Notes: generated by a model not told the origin, from the letters alone. Shown: positions 32,326 to 41,995, numbered from the stretch's first letter. The stretch: DNA of 64,000 nt from Bacillus sp. B-jedd (GCF_000821085.1 NZ_CCXR01000001.1:4408001-4472000), one strand, 5' to 3'. Program-made: numbers and translations.

Positions 32326-35300
32326 ATGAAAGGCCTGACGACATTGTTTCTTAAGCACGAGGACATCCAATCCGTTATAAGCGGAGTGGAGGGCGGCTTA
32401 AAGGAACAGCTGATTGCCGGTTTATCCGGTTCATCTAGAACAGTTTTGGCGGCATCGATCTATCAACAGACGGGCAGGCCTATCCTCCTCATTACTCATA
32501 ACCTGCTTCAGGCGCAGAAGCTTTATGAGGACCTGGCCAGCCTTGTCAATGAGAAGGAAGTCTACTTGTTTCCAGCCAATGAATTGATTGCAGCCGAAAT
32601 GAGTATTGCAAGCCCCGAGCTCAGGGGGCAGCGGATTGAAGTGCTCAATGAGTGGAGCACGAACGGAAAAGGTATATTGATAGCACCGGTGGCGGGCTTG
32701 CGTAAAATTCTGCCGCCTAAAGAGCGGTGGGAACAGTATCAGCTTTCAATTGAAAAGGACCAGGACCTTGACATAGAAGAGACGCTGGAAACCTTGGTGA
32801 AAATGGGTTATGTCCGCTCTGAAATGGTATCGACACCGGGTGAGTTCAGCGTACGGGGCGGGATACTGGACATTTTTCCGCTTACCGAGGCAAATCCATT
32901 AAGGATAGAATTGTTTGACACAGAAGTTGAGTCAATCAGAAGCTTCTCCATAGAGGATCAGCGCTCAAAAGAAAAAATTCCTAAAGCGATTATTGGCCCG
33001 GCTACAGAAATGCCGCTTGGTGAAGAGGATTTCGCCCGCCTTGCAGCGGAATTGAAGGCAGGCCTTGCTGCCAGTCTGAAGAAAATCCAGGATGAGAAGG
33101 CGAAATTGCTTTTGTCCCAAAATATTTCTTATGAGTTGGAGCAAATTAACAATCGCCAGCGGCCGGACCAGATTTTCAAATACAGCTCGATTGCATACGA
33201 AAAACCAGCTAGTTTGCTAGATTATTTGCCGGGGAACGGCATGCTCATGGTTGATGAAATCAGCAGGGTGGTGGAGATGAGCGAGTCGCTCGATAAAGAG
33301 GAGGCTGAGTGGTACACGTCACTCCTTGGTGAAGGGAGAATTATCCACGGCCTTTCGCTTTCTCATCAAGTAAACGAGCTCTTCCAAAAAAAACAGGTGC
33401 CCGTCTTGTACTTGTCGCTTTTCCTTCGGCATGTGGCGAATACAAACCCGCAAAATATCATCAATTTCTCTTCTAGGCAAATGCAGAATTTCCATGGCCA
33501 GATGCATCTTTTGAAGGTGGAGATGGAAAGGTGGAAAAAGGGCGGATATACGGTTCTGTTTTTAGGGGCGAATCATGAAAGGGTAGACAAGCTGCAGCGC
33601 GTTTTGGAAGATTACCAAATTGAAGCGGGGCTGGCCAAAGAAACGTCCACCCTTGTTCCGGGTTCTGTCCAAATCATCCAGGGCGGCCTCCAAAGCGGCT
33701 TTGAACTGCCAATGCAAAAGATTGCCGTCATTACAGAAGAAGAGCTTTTTAATAAAAGGGTGAAAAAATCAAGGCAGCGCCAGAAACTGTCCAACGCGGA
33801 ACGCATCAAGAATTATTCCGAGTTGAAGATTGGCGATTATGTGGTCCATGTCAACCACGGGATTGGTAAATATCTCGGTATAGAGACGCTCGTCATTAAC
33901 GGCCTTCATAAAGATTATCTTCATATCCGCTACCAGGGGACAGACAAGCTGTATGTTCCTGTTGAGCAGATTGACCTAGTTCAGAAGTATGTCGGTTCCG
34001 AAGGAAAGGAGCCGAAAGTTTACAAGCTGGGCGGCAGTGACTGGAAGCGCGTGAAGAAAAAGGTCCAATCCTCTGTCCAGGATATTGCCGATGACTTGAT
34101 CAAGCTGTATGCCGAACGGGAAGCGGCCTTGGGCTATGCATTCAGCCCAGACGGGGAGATGCAAAGGGAGTTTGAAGCTTCCTTCCCTTATCAGGAAACG
34201 GAAGACCAGCTGAGGTCCATCCATGAAATTAAGCGTGATATGGAAAAATCCCGGCCGATGGACCGGCTGCTTTGCGGCGATGTCGGCTATGGAAAGACCG
34301 AGGTCGCCATTCGTGCCGCTTTTAAAGCGATTGCCGATGGAAGGCAGGTCGCCTTCCTTGTGCCGACAACCATTCTCGCGCAGCAGCATTATGAAACCAT
34401 CCGTGAAAGGTTTCAGGACTATCCAATCAATATAGGGCTGCTGAGCCGTTTCCGCTCGAGAAAACAGCAGACGGAAACGATAAAGGGACTGAAAGCAGGA
34501 ACAGTTGATATTGTCATCGGAACACACAGACTTTTATCAAAAGATGTCACGTACCGGGACATTGGTTTGCTCATCATTGATGAGGAGCAGCGGTTTGGTG
34601 TCACCCATAAAGAAAAAATCAAACAGCTGAAAACAAATGTCGATGTGCTGACATTAACAGCGACTCCGATTCCAAGGACGCTTCATATGTCCATGCTCGG
34701 AGTAAGGGATTTATCTGTTATTGAGACTCCTCCGGAAAACCGGTTCCCGATTCAGACATATGTGATGGAATATAACGGGGTTCTGGTGAAGGAAGCGATT
34801 GAACGGGAACTTGCGCGCAATGGGCAGGTTTATTTCCTGTATAACAGGGTCGAGGATATAGAAAGAAAAGCCGAGGAAATTTCCATGCTTGTACCGGATG
34901 CGAGGGTCACTTTTGCCCATGGCCAAATGTCCGAAAACGAACTTGAATCTGTTATGATTGGTTTCCTTGCAGGGGAATTTGATGTGCTTGTCACGACTAC
35001 CATTATTGAAACAGGCGTTGATATCCCGAACGTCAATACTCTCATCGTCCATGATGCTGACAGGATGGGACTGTCCCAGCTTTATCAGCTCCGCGGGCGT
35101 GTCGGCCGTTCAAGCCGGATTGCGTATGCCTACTTCACGTACCGGAAAGATAAAGTGCTGACAGAGGTTGCCGAAAAACGACTCCACGCGATTAAGGAAT
35201 TTACCGAGTTAGGCTCTGGATTCAAAATCGCAATGAGGGATTTATCGATCAGGGGAGCGGGCAACCTGCTCGGTGCCCAGCAGCATGGCTTTATCGATTC

Positions 35301-35853
35301 GGTCGGATTTGACCTTTATTCGCAGATGCTTAAGGAAGCGATCGAAGAACGGAGAGGAAAGTCCAGGGAAGAAGAAAGGCCGACAGTGGAAATCGACCTT
35401 GATCTGGATGCGTATATTCCCGATTCTTATATTCGCGACGGCCATCAGAAGATCGAGATGTACAAGAGGTTCCGGGGCATTCAGGATTTGGAGGATAGCA
35501 AAGAGCTTGAATCTGAGATGAAGGACCGTTTCGGGGAATACCCTGACGAGGTCGCCTATTTATTCAGCGTGGCCGAAATAAAAGTGCACGCGCTGAATGC
35601 GGGAATCGAATCGATTAAGCAGGTGAAGGGAAAAATCACCATTCTATTAAATGAGAAGGCTGTCACGGAAATCAAAGGGGATGCCATCGTGAATGTCACG
35701 TATCCATTTGGAAGGATGGCCGGTTTCGGGATGGAAGGAAAGAAATTTAAAATAACGCTTGAGGCAAAAGAGGGCCAAACGGCAATTTGGCTCAATGCTA
35801 TTTATGAAATTGCGAAAGGCCTTGAAGTGGAGCGAAAAAAGAATATTCAGTAG
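32326..35853 (+). CDS. mfd: Transcription-repair coupling factor Mfd
   Basis: Large translocase (1175 residues) that removes RNA polymerase stalled at lesions and recruits UvrA. Domain order: UvrB-like N-terminal modules (1-360), the RNA-polymerase-interaction domain (about 490-570, IGDYVVHVNHGIGKYLG), the RecG-like motor (about 600-960) with Walker A GDVGYGKT (651-658), DEEQ box and TATPIPRTLHM, then the C-terminal UvrA-regulation domain. ATG follows GGGGAAGGAGG. Length is normal for the family. Confidence 0.97.
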   Translation: MKGLTTLFLKHEDIQSVISGVEGGLKEQLIAGLSGSSRTVLAASIYQQTGRPILLITHNLLQAQKLYEDLASLVNEKEVYLFPANELIAAEMSIASPELRGQRIEVLNEWSTNGKGILIAPVAGLRKILPPKERWEQYQLSIEKDQDLDIEETLETLVKMGYVRSEMVSTPGEFSVRGGILDIFPLTEANPLRIELFDTEVESIRSFSIEDQRSKEKIPKAIIGPATEMPLGEEDFARLAAELKAGLAASLKKIQDEKAKLLLSQNISYELEQINNRQRPDQIFKYSSIAYEKPASLLDYLPGNGMLMVDEISRVVEMSESLDKEEAEWYTSLLGEGRIIHGLSLSHQVNELFQKKQVPVLYLSLFLRHVANTNPQNIINFSSRQMQNFHGQMHLLKVEMERWKKGGYTVLFLGANHERVDKLQRVLEDYQIEAGLAKETSTLVPGSVQIIQGGLQSGFELPMQKIAVITEEELFNKRVKKSRQRQKLSNAERIKNYSELKIGDYVVHVNHGIGKYLGIETLVINGLHKDYLHIRYQGTDKLYVPVEQIDLVQKYVGSEGKEPKVYKLGGSDWKRVKKKVQSSVQDIADDLIKLYAEREAALGYAFSPDGEMQREFEASFPYQETEDQLRSIHEIKRDMEKSRPMDRLLCGDVGYGKTEVAIRAAFKAIADGRQVAFLVPTTILAQQHYETIRERFQDYPINIGLLSRFRSRKQQTETIKGLKAGTVDIVIGTHRLLSKDVTYRDIGLLIIDEEQRFGVTHKEKIKQLKTNVDVLTLTATPIPRTLHMSMLGVRDLSVIETPPENRFPIQTYVMEYNGVLVKEAIERELARNGQVYFLYNRVEDIERKAEEISMLVPDARVTFAHGQMSENELESVMIGFLAGEFDVLVTTTIIETGVDIPNVNTLIVHDADRMGLSQLYQLRGRVGRSSRIAYAYFTYRKDKVLTEVAEKRLHAIKEFTELGSGFKIAMRDLSIRGAGNLLGAQQHGFIDSVGFDLYSQMLKEAIEERRGKSREEERPTVEIDLDLDAYIPDSYIRDGHQKIEMYKRFRGIQDLEDSKELESEMKDRFGEYPDEVAYLFSVAEIKVHALNAGIESIKQVKGKITILLNEKAVTEIKGDAIVNVTYPFGRMAGFGMEGKKFKITLEAKEGQTAIWLNAIYEIAKGLEVERKKNIQ

Positions 35854-35855
35854 GA

Positions 35856-35884
35856 AATAAGGCCTTAAAAGGCCTTATTTTTAA
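35856..35884 (+). terminator. Terminator after mfd
   Basis: AATAAGGCCTT / AAGGCCTTATT near-perfect hairpin with T tract. Confidence 0.85.
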
Positions 35885-36014
35885 ATAAAGATAGGAAGTA
35901 TTGTTTTAGCGAGGAAAAAGTTGGGTAATTCATTCAATGTAGCTTGCCGTTCCTAATTGGTATGTTTATCCTGTTCTGGAAGTTTTAATTGCGGTTACAA
36001 AATAATTTCCCCTA

Positions 36015-36044
36015 TGAATAGAACTTTCCATATGAAGGATACTA
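36015..36044 (+). promoter_or_regulatory. Sigma-G-type promoter of spoVT
   Basis: TGAATA (36015-36020), 17-nt spacer, GATACTA (36038-36044; sigma-G consensus CATNNTA with one change). The rest of 35885-36124 shows no gene. Confidence 0.6.
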
Positions 36045-36124
36045 AGTTCAAACTTGGTGAGACTATCAGCAATAGGCAGGGTTTCATCAATTTCAATCAT
36101 CAGATGAAAGTGAGGCAACATTGA

Positions 36125-36661
36125 ATGAAAGCAACTGGTATAGTTCGTCGAATCGATGATTTAGGTCGTGTTGTCATTCCGAAGGAAATCCGCAGAACCC
36201 TCCGGATTAGGGAAGGAGATCCGCTCGAAATATTTGTCGACCGTGATGGAGAAGTAATCCTTAAGAAATATTCACCAATCAGCGAGCTGAGCGATTTTGC
36301 AAAAGAATACGCGGAAGCTCTTTATGACAGCCTTGGCAATCCAGTCCTGATCTGTGACAGGGATACTTATATCGCTGTAGCGGGCGGTTCGAAAAAGGAT
36401 TTCTTAAACAAGAATATTGGTGAGCAAGTTGAGAAAGTGATGGAAGACCGTTCGTCGGTCCTTGTGACACAGCAGGGGCAAATCGCACTTGTCGATGGCA
36501 ATGAAGAAACGATTTCTTCTTATACAATCGGACCGATTATCGCAAATGGAGATCCAATCGGAGCAGTTATCATTTTTTCTAAAGAAGGCACCCTTGGGGA
36601 AGTCGAGCAAAAAGCAGTTGAAACGGCAGCAGGCTTCTTGGCAAGGCAAATGGAACAATAG
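36125..36661 (+). CDS. spoVT: Stage V sporulation regulator SpoVT
   Basis: A forespore transcription factor that tunes the sigma-G regulon. The 178-residue protein has an N-terminal AbrB-type swapped-hairpin domain (1-50; ATGIVRRIDDLGRVVIPKEI) and a C-terminal GAF-like domain (about 55-178). It is paralogous to AbrB encoded at 15956-16234. A sigma-G-type promoter lies 80 nt upstream. Confidence 0.97.
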   Translation: MKATGIVRRIDDLGRVVIPKEIRRTLRIREGDPLEIFVDRDGEVILKKYSPISELSDFAKEYAEALYDSLGNPVLICDRDTYIAVAGGSKKDFLNKNIGEQVEKVMEDRSSVLVTQQGQIALVDGNEETISSYTIGPIIANGDPIGAVIIFSKEGTLGEVEQKAVETAAGFLARQMEQ

Positions 36662-36679
36662 GCCTCAACACGGCCAAAA

Positions 36680-36712
36680 GAAGGCTGGCCCCAATCGGGA
36701 CCGGCCTTTTTC
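36680..36712 (+). terminator. Terminator after spoVT
   Basis: AAGGCTGGCCCC / GGGACCGGCCTT with T5. Confidence 0.85.
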
Positions 36713-36760
36713 TGTTTTATGTTATAATAGCTTTCGAATTCGCTTTTGAAGGAGACTGCA

Positions 36761-38371
36761 ATGGAGCCGGTAAAACAGGGGCAAAACCTTTTTAAGGGAG
36801 CTTTTATTCTTACAGCTGCCGCATTATTCACCAAACTATTAAGCGCCGGGTACCGGATTCCCTTCCAAAATATTGCCGGGGACATCGGTTTTTATATATA
36901 TCAGCAGGTTTACCCCTTTTACGGGGTCGCCATGGCGCTTGCGACAACAGGTTTTCCTGTCGTCCTCTCAAAATTATATGCCGAAGAAAAAAAGCGCGGA
37001 CGCCAGCTGCTCGCGGCATCCTATTTGCTGTTGCAATTGTTCGGAATAATCTGTTTCGCCATCCTGTATGCCGGATCTGAATTTATAGCCCGCTGGATGG
37101 GCGATCCAGGACTAGCCATTTTATTGAGGACCGTTTCGGTTGTTTTCTTGCTTTTCCCCGCTATATCAGTCATGAGGGGATATTTCCAGGGGAAGGGTGA
37201 CATGGTCCCGACCGCATCATCACAAATTGGTGAACAGTCCATCAGAGTCATTACCATCCTGGCTATCGCCATCCTTTTTACTAAGCAAGGCCTTTCCCTC
37301 TATTACGTCGGTGCCGGGGCTATGTTCGGTTCGGTCACAGGCGGAATCGTGTCACTTATAATCTTGTTGCTCTTTCTGCGCAATCGGAAGCGTAGGAGCG
37401 GAGATTGGAATCCACGTGATTTTTTTATGCCTGCTTTTAAGGAAATAAGGCGGATAGCGGGCATACTCGGACCGCAGGGTCTGGCCATCTGCATCAGCAG
37501 CCTGCTGATGGTATTCATTCAATTGGGCGATGCGCTTAACCTCTATTCACTTCTGGTCGAAAAAGGCATAGCACCTCTTAAGGCTAAGGAGCTAAAAGGA
37601 GTATTTGACCGGGGGCAGCCGATGATCCAGCTTGGCCTTACGGCGGCCTCGACAATTTCCCTGTCTCTCGTTCCGCTCATCGCAAGCATCAGGCTGAATA
37701 AAAATAAACAGTTCCTTGTACATAAAATCCGCCTCGCCATGCGGGTAACGGCGGTAATCGGGGTCGGGGCGGCCGCAGGGCTTTGGGGCATCGCCCGGCC
37801 GACAAATATCATGTTATTCGAGAATAGTAACGGTACAGATGTGCTGGCAGTACTAAGTGTGGCAATCCTATTCAGTTCCATCGCCATGACAGCCTCTTCC
37901 ATTCTCCAGGGAAGGGGGGTTCTTTTCCCTCCTGCCGCGGCCGTACTGTCAGCCTTTCCGCTGAAATATGCATTAAACCTCGTTTTAGTTCCCAGGTTTG
38001 GAACAATCGGGGCAGCGTGGGCCACGGCGATGACCCTGCTGCTCGTTTCTGCTGCGGTCGTCTTAATTTTGAAAAAAAATATCGGCGGCCCTGTATTTGA
38101 AAGATTGTTTTTGAAAAAACTGCTTATAGCCGCCGTTGCGATGATCGTTTTTTTAAAAGCTTTCATCGCTGGAACAGAATTTTTATATGTACTGGAAAGT
38201 GAACGTCTGGCTGCTTCTGTCCAAGCCTTGGTTTCCTGTTTTCTTGGGGCGTTCCTTTACATTTTTATCATTATAAGAGGCGGTGTTTTCCGGGAGGATG
38301 AGCTGGCGCTATTTCCTTTAGGAAGCAAATTGGGCTTATTGCTGCCACACGATAGGAGTCGGATAAGATGA
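36761..38371 (+). CDS. yabM: SpoVB/MurJ-like MOP-superfamily flippase (YabM)
   Basis: An integral membrane protein of 536 residues with about 14 predicted hydrophobic segments, in the polysaccharide-transport (MOP) family near SpoVB and YabM. Relatives move lipid-linked cell-wall precursors across the membrane; the exact substrate here is not known. ATG 36761 follows AAGGAG; an in-frame TTG at 36746 overlaps the RBS region. The stop overlaps the yabN start by 4 nt. Confidence 0.88.
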   Translation: MEPVKQGQNLFKGAFILTAAALFTKLLSAGYRIPFQNIAGDIGFYIYQQVYPFYGVAMALATTGFPVVLSKLYAEEKKRGRQLLAASYLLLQLFGIICFAILYAGSEFIARWMGDPGLAILLRTVSVVFLLFPAISVMRGYFQGKGDMVPTASSQIGEQSIRVITILAIAILFTKQGLSLYYVGAGAMFGSVTGGIVSLIILLLFLRNRKRRSGDWNPRDFFMPAFKEIRRIAGILGPQGLAICISSLLMVFIQLGDALNLYSLLVEKGIAPLKAKELKGVFDRGQPMIQLGLTAASTISLSLVPLIASIRLNKNKQFLVHKIRLAMRVTAVIGVGAAAGLWGIARPTNIMLFENSNGTDVLAVLSVAILFSSIAMTASSILQGRGVLFPPAAAVLSAFPLKYALNLVLVPRFGTIGAAWATAMTLLLVSAAVVLILKKNIGGPVFERLFLKKLLIAAVAMIVFLKAFIAGTEFLYVLESERLAASVQALVSCFLGAFLYIFIIIRGGVFREDELALFPLGSKLGLLLPHDRSRIR

Positions 38372-39834
38372 CAAAAACGATTGAAATTCTTGGTCTGGGA
38401 GCGGGTGGCTTGGACCAATTGCCGCTTGGTGTTTACAGAAAGTTAATGAGTGGCGGAAGGGTCTTTCTCCGAACGAAGGAGCATCCGGTAGTTGCTGAAC
38501 TTGAAGAAGAAGGATTTACGTATACTTCTTTTGATTCCATATATCAAAAGCATGATTCATTTGAAACGGTGTATGAGGAAATTTGCGAAGTTCTTCTCGC
38601 CGAAGCTGCTGGTGGGCCGATTGTTTATGCAGTCCCGGGACATCCGCTCGTGGCGGAAAGGGCCGTTCAGCTTCTTTTAGAAGCTGAAGCCAGGCTGGAG
38701 AATGTCACTATCCGGTTCGGAGGCGGGCAAAGCTTTCTCGACGCACTGTTCCAAGCTTTAAAAATCGACCCTGTCGAAGGTTTTCAGCTTCTTGATGGGA
38801 CCGCGTTGAGACCCGAACAGCTTCAGCTCGAACAGCATATGTTCATCAGCCAGGTTTATGACAGGATGATTGCCTCAGACGTAAAGTTGACATTGATGGA
38901 ACGGCTTCCTGACGAATATGAAGTTTATATTATTACGGCTGCGGGGAGTACTGCTGAGAAAATAGAAAAAGTTCCGTTGTATGAACTTGACCATAAAACA
39001 GAATTGCACAATCTCGTTACCCTTTATGTGCCGCCTGTAAAAAAGGAAGAGCTGCTTCTGGGTGAGTTTTCGAAGCTCAGGGACATCATCGCTACGTTGC
39101 GGGGACCGCAGGGCTGCCCATGGGATAAAGAACAGACTCATGAGTCACTTAAAAAGTACTTGATCGAGGAAACCTACGAAGTCATTGAGGCAATTGACAG
39201 CGGGGATATCGATCATCTCGTCGAGGAATTGGGCGATGTTCTACTTCAAATCATGCTGCATGCGCAAATCGGTGAAGACGAAGGTTATTTTGCCATTAAC
39301 GATGTTGTTCGATCAATCTCCAGCAAAATGATTCGAAGGCATCCACACGTTTTCGGCAACCGGACAGCCGAAACTGCTGAAGATGTACTTGCGAACTGGC
39401 AGGAAATAAAGGCTCTCGAAAAAGGATCGGAAAAGAGTGAATCCCTTCTTGACGGCATTCCCAAATCCCTTCCGGCCTTGCTGAAGGCCTTTGAATTGCA
39501 AAAAAAGGCGGCAAAAGCAGGATTTGACTGGCAGGAAATCGGCCCGGCCTTCGAGAAGGTAAAAGAGGAGCTTCATGAGTTTGAAGCCGAACTGGAGGGT
39601 GAACAGCTTTCACTGGCAAAAAAGGAGTTTGGCGACCTGCTCTTCGCTTTCGTAAATGTTGCCCGGTTCCTTGATATTCACCCGGAAGAATCCTTAATAG
39701 AAACAAATGAAAAATTCACCAGGCGCTTCCGGTATATTGAAGAAAAAGTGAAAGCCAGCGGCCGCCCCTTCGAGGACTATACCCTCGAAGAACTCGACCA
39801 ATACTGGGACGAAGCCAAACAAAACGGACTCTGA
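38368..39834 (+). CDS. yabN: YabN: tetrapyrrole-methylase domain fused to MazG pyrophosphohydrolase
   Basis: A 488-residue fusion. The first 220 residues form a SAM-dependent tetrapyrrole methylase fold (LGLGAGGLDQLPLG, YAVPGHPLVAE). The rest holds two MazG NTP-pyrophosphohydrolase segments, with metal-binding EETYEVIEAID and EELGDVLLQ and the later FGDLLFAFVN. MazG cleaves non-canonical NTPs. This fusion is normal in Bacillaceae. Coupled by ATGA to yabM. No terminator was seen before repeat R2. Confidence 0.93.
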   Translation: MTKTIEILGLGAGGLDQLPLGVYRKLMSGGRVFLRTKEHPVVAELEEEGFTYTSFDSIYQKHDSFETVYEEICEVLLAEAAGGPIVYAVPGHPLVAERAVQLLLEAEARLENVTIRFGGGQSFLDALFQALKIDPVEGFQLLDGTALRPEQLQLEQHMFISQVYDRMIASDVKLTLMERLPDEYEVYIITAAGSTAEKIEKVPLYELDHKTELHNLVTLYVPPVKKEELLLGEFSKLRDIIATLRGPQGCPWDKEQTHESLKKYLIEETYEVIEAIDSGDIDHLVEELGDVLLQIMLHAQIGEDEGYFAINDVVRSISSKMIRRHPHVFGNRTAETAEDVLANWQEIKALEKGSEKSESLLDGIPKSLPALLKAFELQKKAAKAGFDWQEIGPAFEKVKEELHEFEAELEGEQLSLAKKEFGDLLFAFVNVARFLDIHPEESLIETNEKFTRRFRYIEEKVKASGRPFEDYTLEELDQYWDEAKQNGL

Positions 39835-39910
39835 CATGAACGTTTAAATCTTATTGGAGATTCCGTTGATTGGAGCAAAGTAACTGGAGCAAAAAGTTAT
39901 AATGCATGAT

Positions 39911-40192
39911 TCTATTTAGGTTGAACTTAATAATTACATTATATTTAAGTTGAATAGCGGGTTGATTGGAGCTCAGGCATGTAGACTCCTCGAAAACGCT
40001 ATCGCGTTTCCTTCGTGCAAAGCCCATTCGAGGAAGCCTGATGTCCTACGGGATAGAGCGGCAAGTGGAGACCCCGCAGGAGCTTTACTCCGAGTAGGCT
40101 CCACTGACGCCCCGTGGAAAGCGAAATGCCCGGAGCGGAAATCAACCACCCCGAACCTGTCGGAATATCAATTTTTAGTTCAACCTAAATAG
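39911..40192. repeat. MITE-like interspersed repeat, copy R2 (about 282 nt)
   Basis: Perfect 16-nt terminal inverted repeats: CTATTTAGGTTGAACT (39912-39927) and its complement (40177-40192). The inner core runs from GGGTTGATTGGAGCTCAGGC (39958) to GCGGAAATCAACC (about 40148) and includes an AGTGGAG...CTCCACT stem. It matches R1 except for a missing segment of about 60 nt. It fills the yabN-rqcP gap. Confidence 0.85.
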
Positions 40193-40218
40193 TAAAGAGA
40201 CTAAAAGGGGGAAAAAAG

Positions 40219-40485
40219 ATGAGGCTCGATAAATTCTTGAAGGTATCACGAATCATAAAAAGAAGAACACTCGCCAAAGAAGTATCCGACCAGGGAAGAA
40301 TCCTCGTAAACGGCAAGGAAGCAAAAGCAAGCACAACCGTAAAAGAAGGAGACGAACTAACCATCCGTTTCGGCCAACGGATTGTAACAGCAAAAATAGA
40401 GCGGATCCAGGAAACAACACGTAAGGACGAAGCAGCGGAAATGTATACAATTTTAAAGGAAGAAAGGGTCCAATCCGAAGGGTAA
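40219..40485 (+). CDS. rqcP: S4-domain RNA-binding protein RqcP (YabO/HslR family)
   Basis: An 88-residue S4-domain protein (MRLDKFLKVSRIIKRRTLAKE, ILVNGKEAKAS). RqcP works with RqcH in ribosome-associated quality control, promoting alanine tailing of stalled peptides on 50S subunits. RBS AAAAGGGGGAAAAA precedes the ATG. The body is unusually A-rich at the codon level compared with neighbours. Confidence 0.93.
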   Translation: MRLDKFLKVSRIIKRRTLAKEVSDQGRILVNGKEAKASTTVKEGDELTIRFGQRIVTAKIERIQETTRKDEAAEMYTILKEERVQSEG

Positions 40486-40503
40486 TGGTATAAAAGGGCT
40501 TGT

Positions 40504-40531
40504 TCTATTTCCCCCTCCGATTACATAGTAT
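40504..40531 (+). promoter_or_regulatory. Possible sigma-E promoter of yabP-yabQ
   Basis: TCTATTT (40504-40510), 13-nt spacer, CATAGTAT (40524-40531): loose matches to sigma-E KMATATT and CATACAMT. B. subtilis yabPQ is sigma-E-dependent. Confidence 0.35.
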
Positions 40532-40554
40532 GTACAAAATATAGTATGTACAAA
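40525..40554 (+). repeat. Tandem 14-nt direct repeat upstream of yabP
   Basis: ATAGTATGTACAAA occurs at 40525-40538 and again at 40541-40554, a 16-nt period, just before the yabP RBS. Confidence 0.85.
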
Positions 40555-40573
40555 GTGATTCGGGGGATGAACA

Positions 40574-40876
40574 ATGAACCAATATTACGATACGACCGGA
40601 AACAAAGGGACAGTGCCTGACCATGATATCATCATGAGAGGGCGGAGGCTTCTTGATATAACAGGAGTCAAACAAGTTGAAAGTTTCGACAATGAAGAGT
40701 TCCTTCTGGAGACTGTGATGGGTTTTTTATCGATAAAAGGACAGAATCTGCAAATGAAAAACCTGGATGTCGATAAAGGGGTAGTATCCATTAAAGGAAA
40801 AGTTTACGAACTTGTGTACCTCGATGAACAGCATGGGGAAAAAGCTAAAGGGTTCTTTAGCAAGTTATTCCGATGA
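40574..40876 (+). CDS. yabP: Sporulation protein YabP
   Basis: A 100-residue protein of the YabP/YqfC family, needed for spore formation in B. subtilis (mother-cell expression). The conserved parts are IIMRGRRLLDITGVKQVESFDNEEF and GQNLQMKNLDVDKGVVSIKG. RBS CGGGGGAT. Its stop overlaps the yabQ start (ATGA). Confidence 0.9.
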   Translation: MNQYYDTTGNKGTVPDHDIIMRGRRLLDITGVKQVESFDNEEFLLETVMGFLSIKGQNLQMKNLDVDKGVVSIKGKVYELVYLDEQHGEKAKGFFSKLFR

Positions 40877-41499
40877 CACTTACCACACAGTTTATCACGA
40901 TGGCGGCCATGATCGCTTCAGGAATACTTTTTGGAGCGATGCTCGATACGTACCAGCGTTTTTTAAATCGGCCGAAACGGAAAAGCTGGATTGCCTTTAT
41001 CAACGATATTTTGTTCTGGGCAGCCCAGGCGCTCCTCATTTTTTATGTGTTGTACCTAGTCAATAAAGGAGAAATCCGATTCTATATCTTTATCGCCCTG
41101 CTCTGTGGGTTTGCCGCCTATCAGGCTTTAATTAAGAGTTTATATCTATGGCTGCTTGAAAGATTGATCCAGGCAGGGATGTGGTTGGGCCGTCTTTTTG
41201 CAAAAACGGTCCAGCTTCTTATTTTCAAGCCGGTTACAGGTTTGTTCCAGCTCCTAGTAGGGCTTGTCCTTTTAATCGGAAGAGGCCTTCTTTTGCTGCT
41301 CGCGTTTATAGGAAAAACAGCTCTGTTCTTTATTAGGATCATTCTTTTCCTTCCTTTGAAAAAAATATTTTCACTTCTTTGGAAAGTTTTGCCGAAAGGG
41401 TTTAAAAAATCGGCGGAGAAGTTATATAATAGTGGGACAGGACTTCTTGGAAAAACAATGGATATGTGGAAACGGATTAAGAATAGAACAAAAGAGTGA
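40873..41499 (+). CDS. yabQ: Sporulation membrane protein YabQ
   Basis: A 208-residue membrane protein with four to five hydrophobic segments (about 5-25, 40-58, 65-85, 115-145), then a basic tail. YabQ is required for spore cortex formation in B. subtilis. Translationally coupled to yabP by a 4-nt overlap and close to divIC. Confidence 0.9.
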   Translation: MTLTTQFITMAAMIASGILFGAMLDTYQRFLNRPKRKSWIAFINDILFWAAQALLIFYVLYLVNKGEIRFYIFIALLCGFAAYQALIKSLYLWLLERLIQAGMWLGRLFAKTVQLLIFKPVTGLFQLLVGLVLLIGRGLLLLLAFIGKTALFFIRIILFLPLKKIFSLLWKVLPKGFKKSAEKLYNSGTGLLGKTMDMWKRIKNRTKE

Positions 41500-41512
41500 G
41501 GGGGAGCAGCCT

Positions 41513-41899
41513 GTGGAAGCACCAAAGAAACGGAATGTAGCACGGATCCGCAATGAATATGCGGAGTCGAAATATTATACGGAAGAATTGGCTTCCAAGA
41601 AACGCAAAGCGTTGGCAAGGCGCCTCGCCACTTTTTCACTTCTGGCGGTCCTTTTTGCATTTTTCATGATTTCTTCCATTTATTCACGCGCCGAAGCATT
41701 GGACGAGAAAAAAGCAGAGAAGATAATGCTCGAGAAAAAGCTTTCCGAATTGAACAGGGAACGGGATATTTTGAATGAAGAAATCATCAAATTGAATGAC
41801 GATGAATATATTGCGAAACTGGCCCGGAAAGAATACTTCCTTTCAGATAAAGGAGAAATCATTTTCACTCTTCCGGAAGGGAAAAAGAAGGAAAAGTGA
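41513..41899 (+). CDS. divIC: Cell-division protein DivIC
   Basis: A 128-residue FtsB-family bitopic protein: basic cytoplasmic N-terminus, one membrane segment (about 39-58) and an extracellular coiled coil (about 62-100). With FtsL and DivIB it activates septal wall synthesis. The GTG at 41513 behind GAGGGGGAG is preferred; a longer in-frame ATG at 41432 lies within yabQ. Confidence 0.93.
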   Translation: MEAPKKRNVARIRNEYAESKYYTEELASKKRKALARRLATFSLLAVLFAFFMISSIYSRAEALDEKKAEKIMLEKKLSELNRERDILNEEIIKLNDDEYIAKLARKEYFLSDKGEIIFTLPEGKKKEK

Positions 41900-41916
41900 A
41901 ACAAGGGGCAGTCTTA

Positions 41917-41945
41917 TTGCACTCATTTTGAAATTTAGGTATAAT
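41917..41945 (+). promoter_or_regulatory. Sigma-A promoter of yabR
   Basis: TTGCAC (41917-41922), 17-nt spacer, TATAAT (41940-41945). Confidence 0.75.
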
Positions 41946-41995
41946 ATACAGTAAGACTGATTTTTTTTATATTCTTAAGGAGGAAATTTCTTTTT

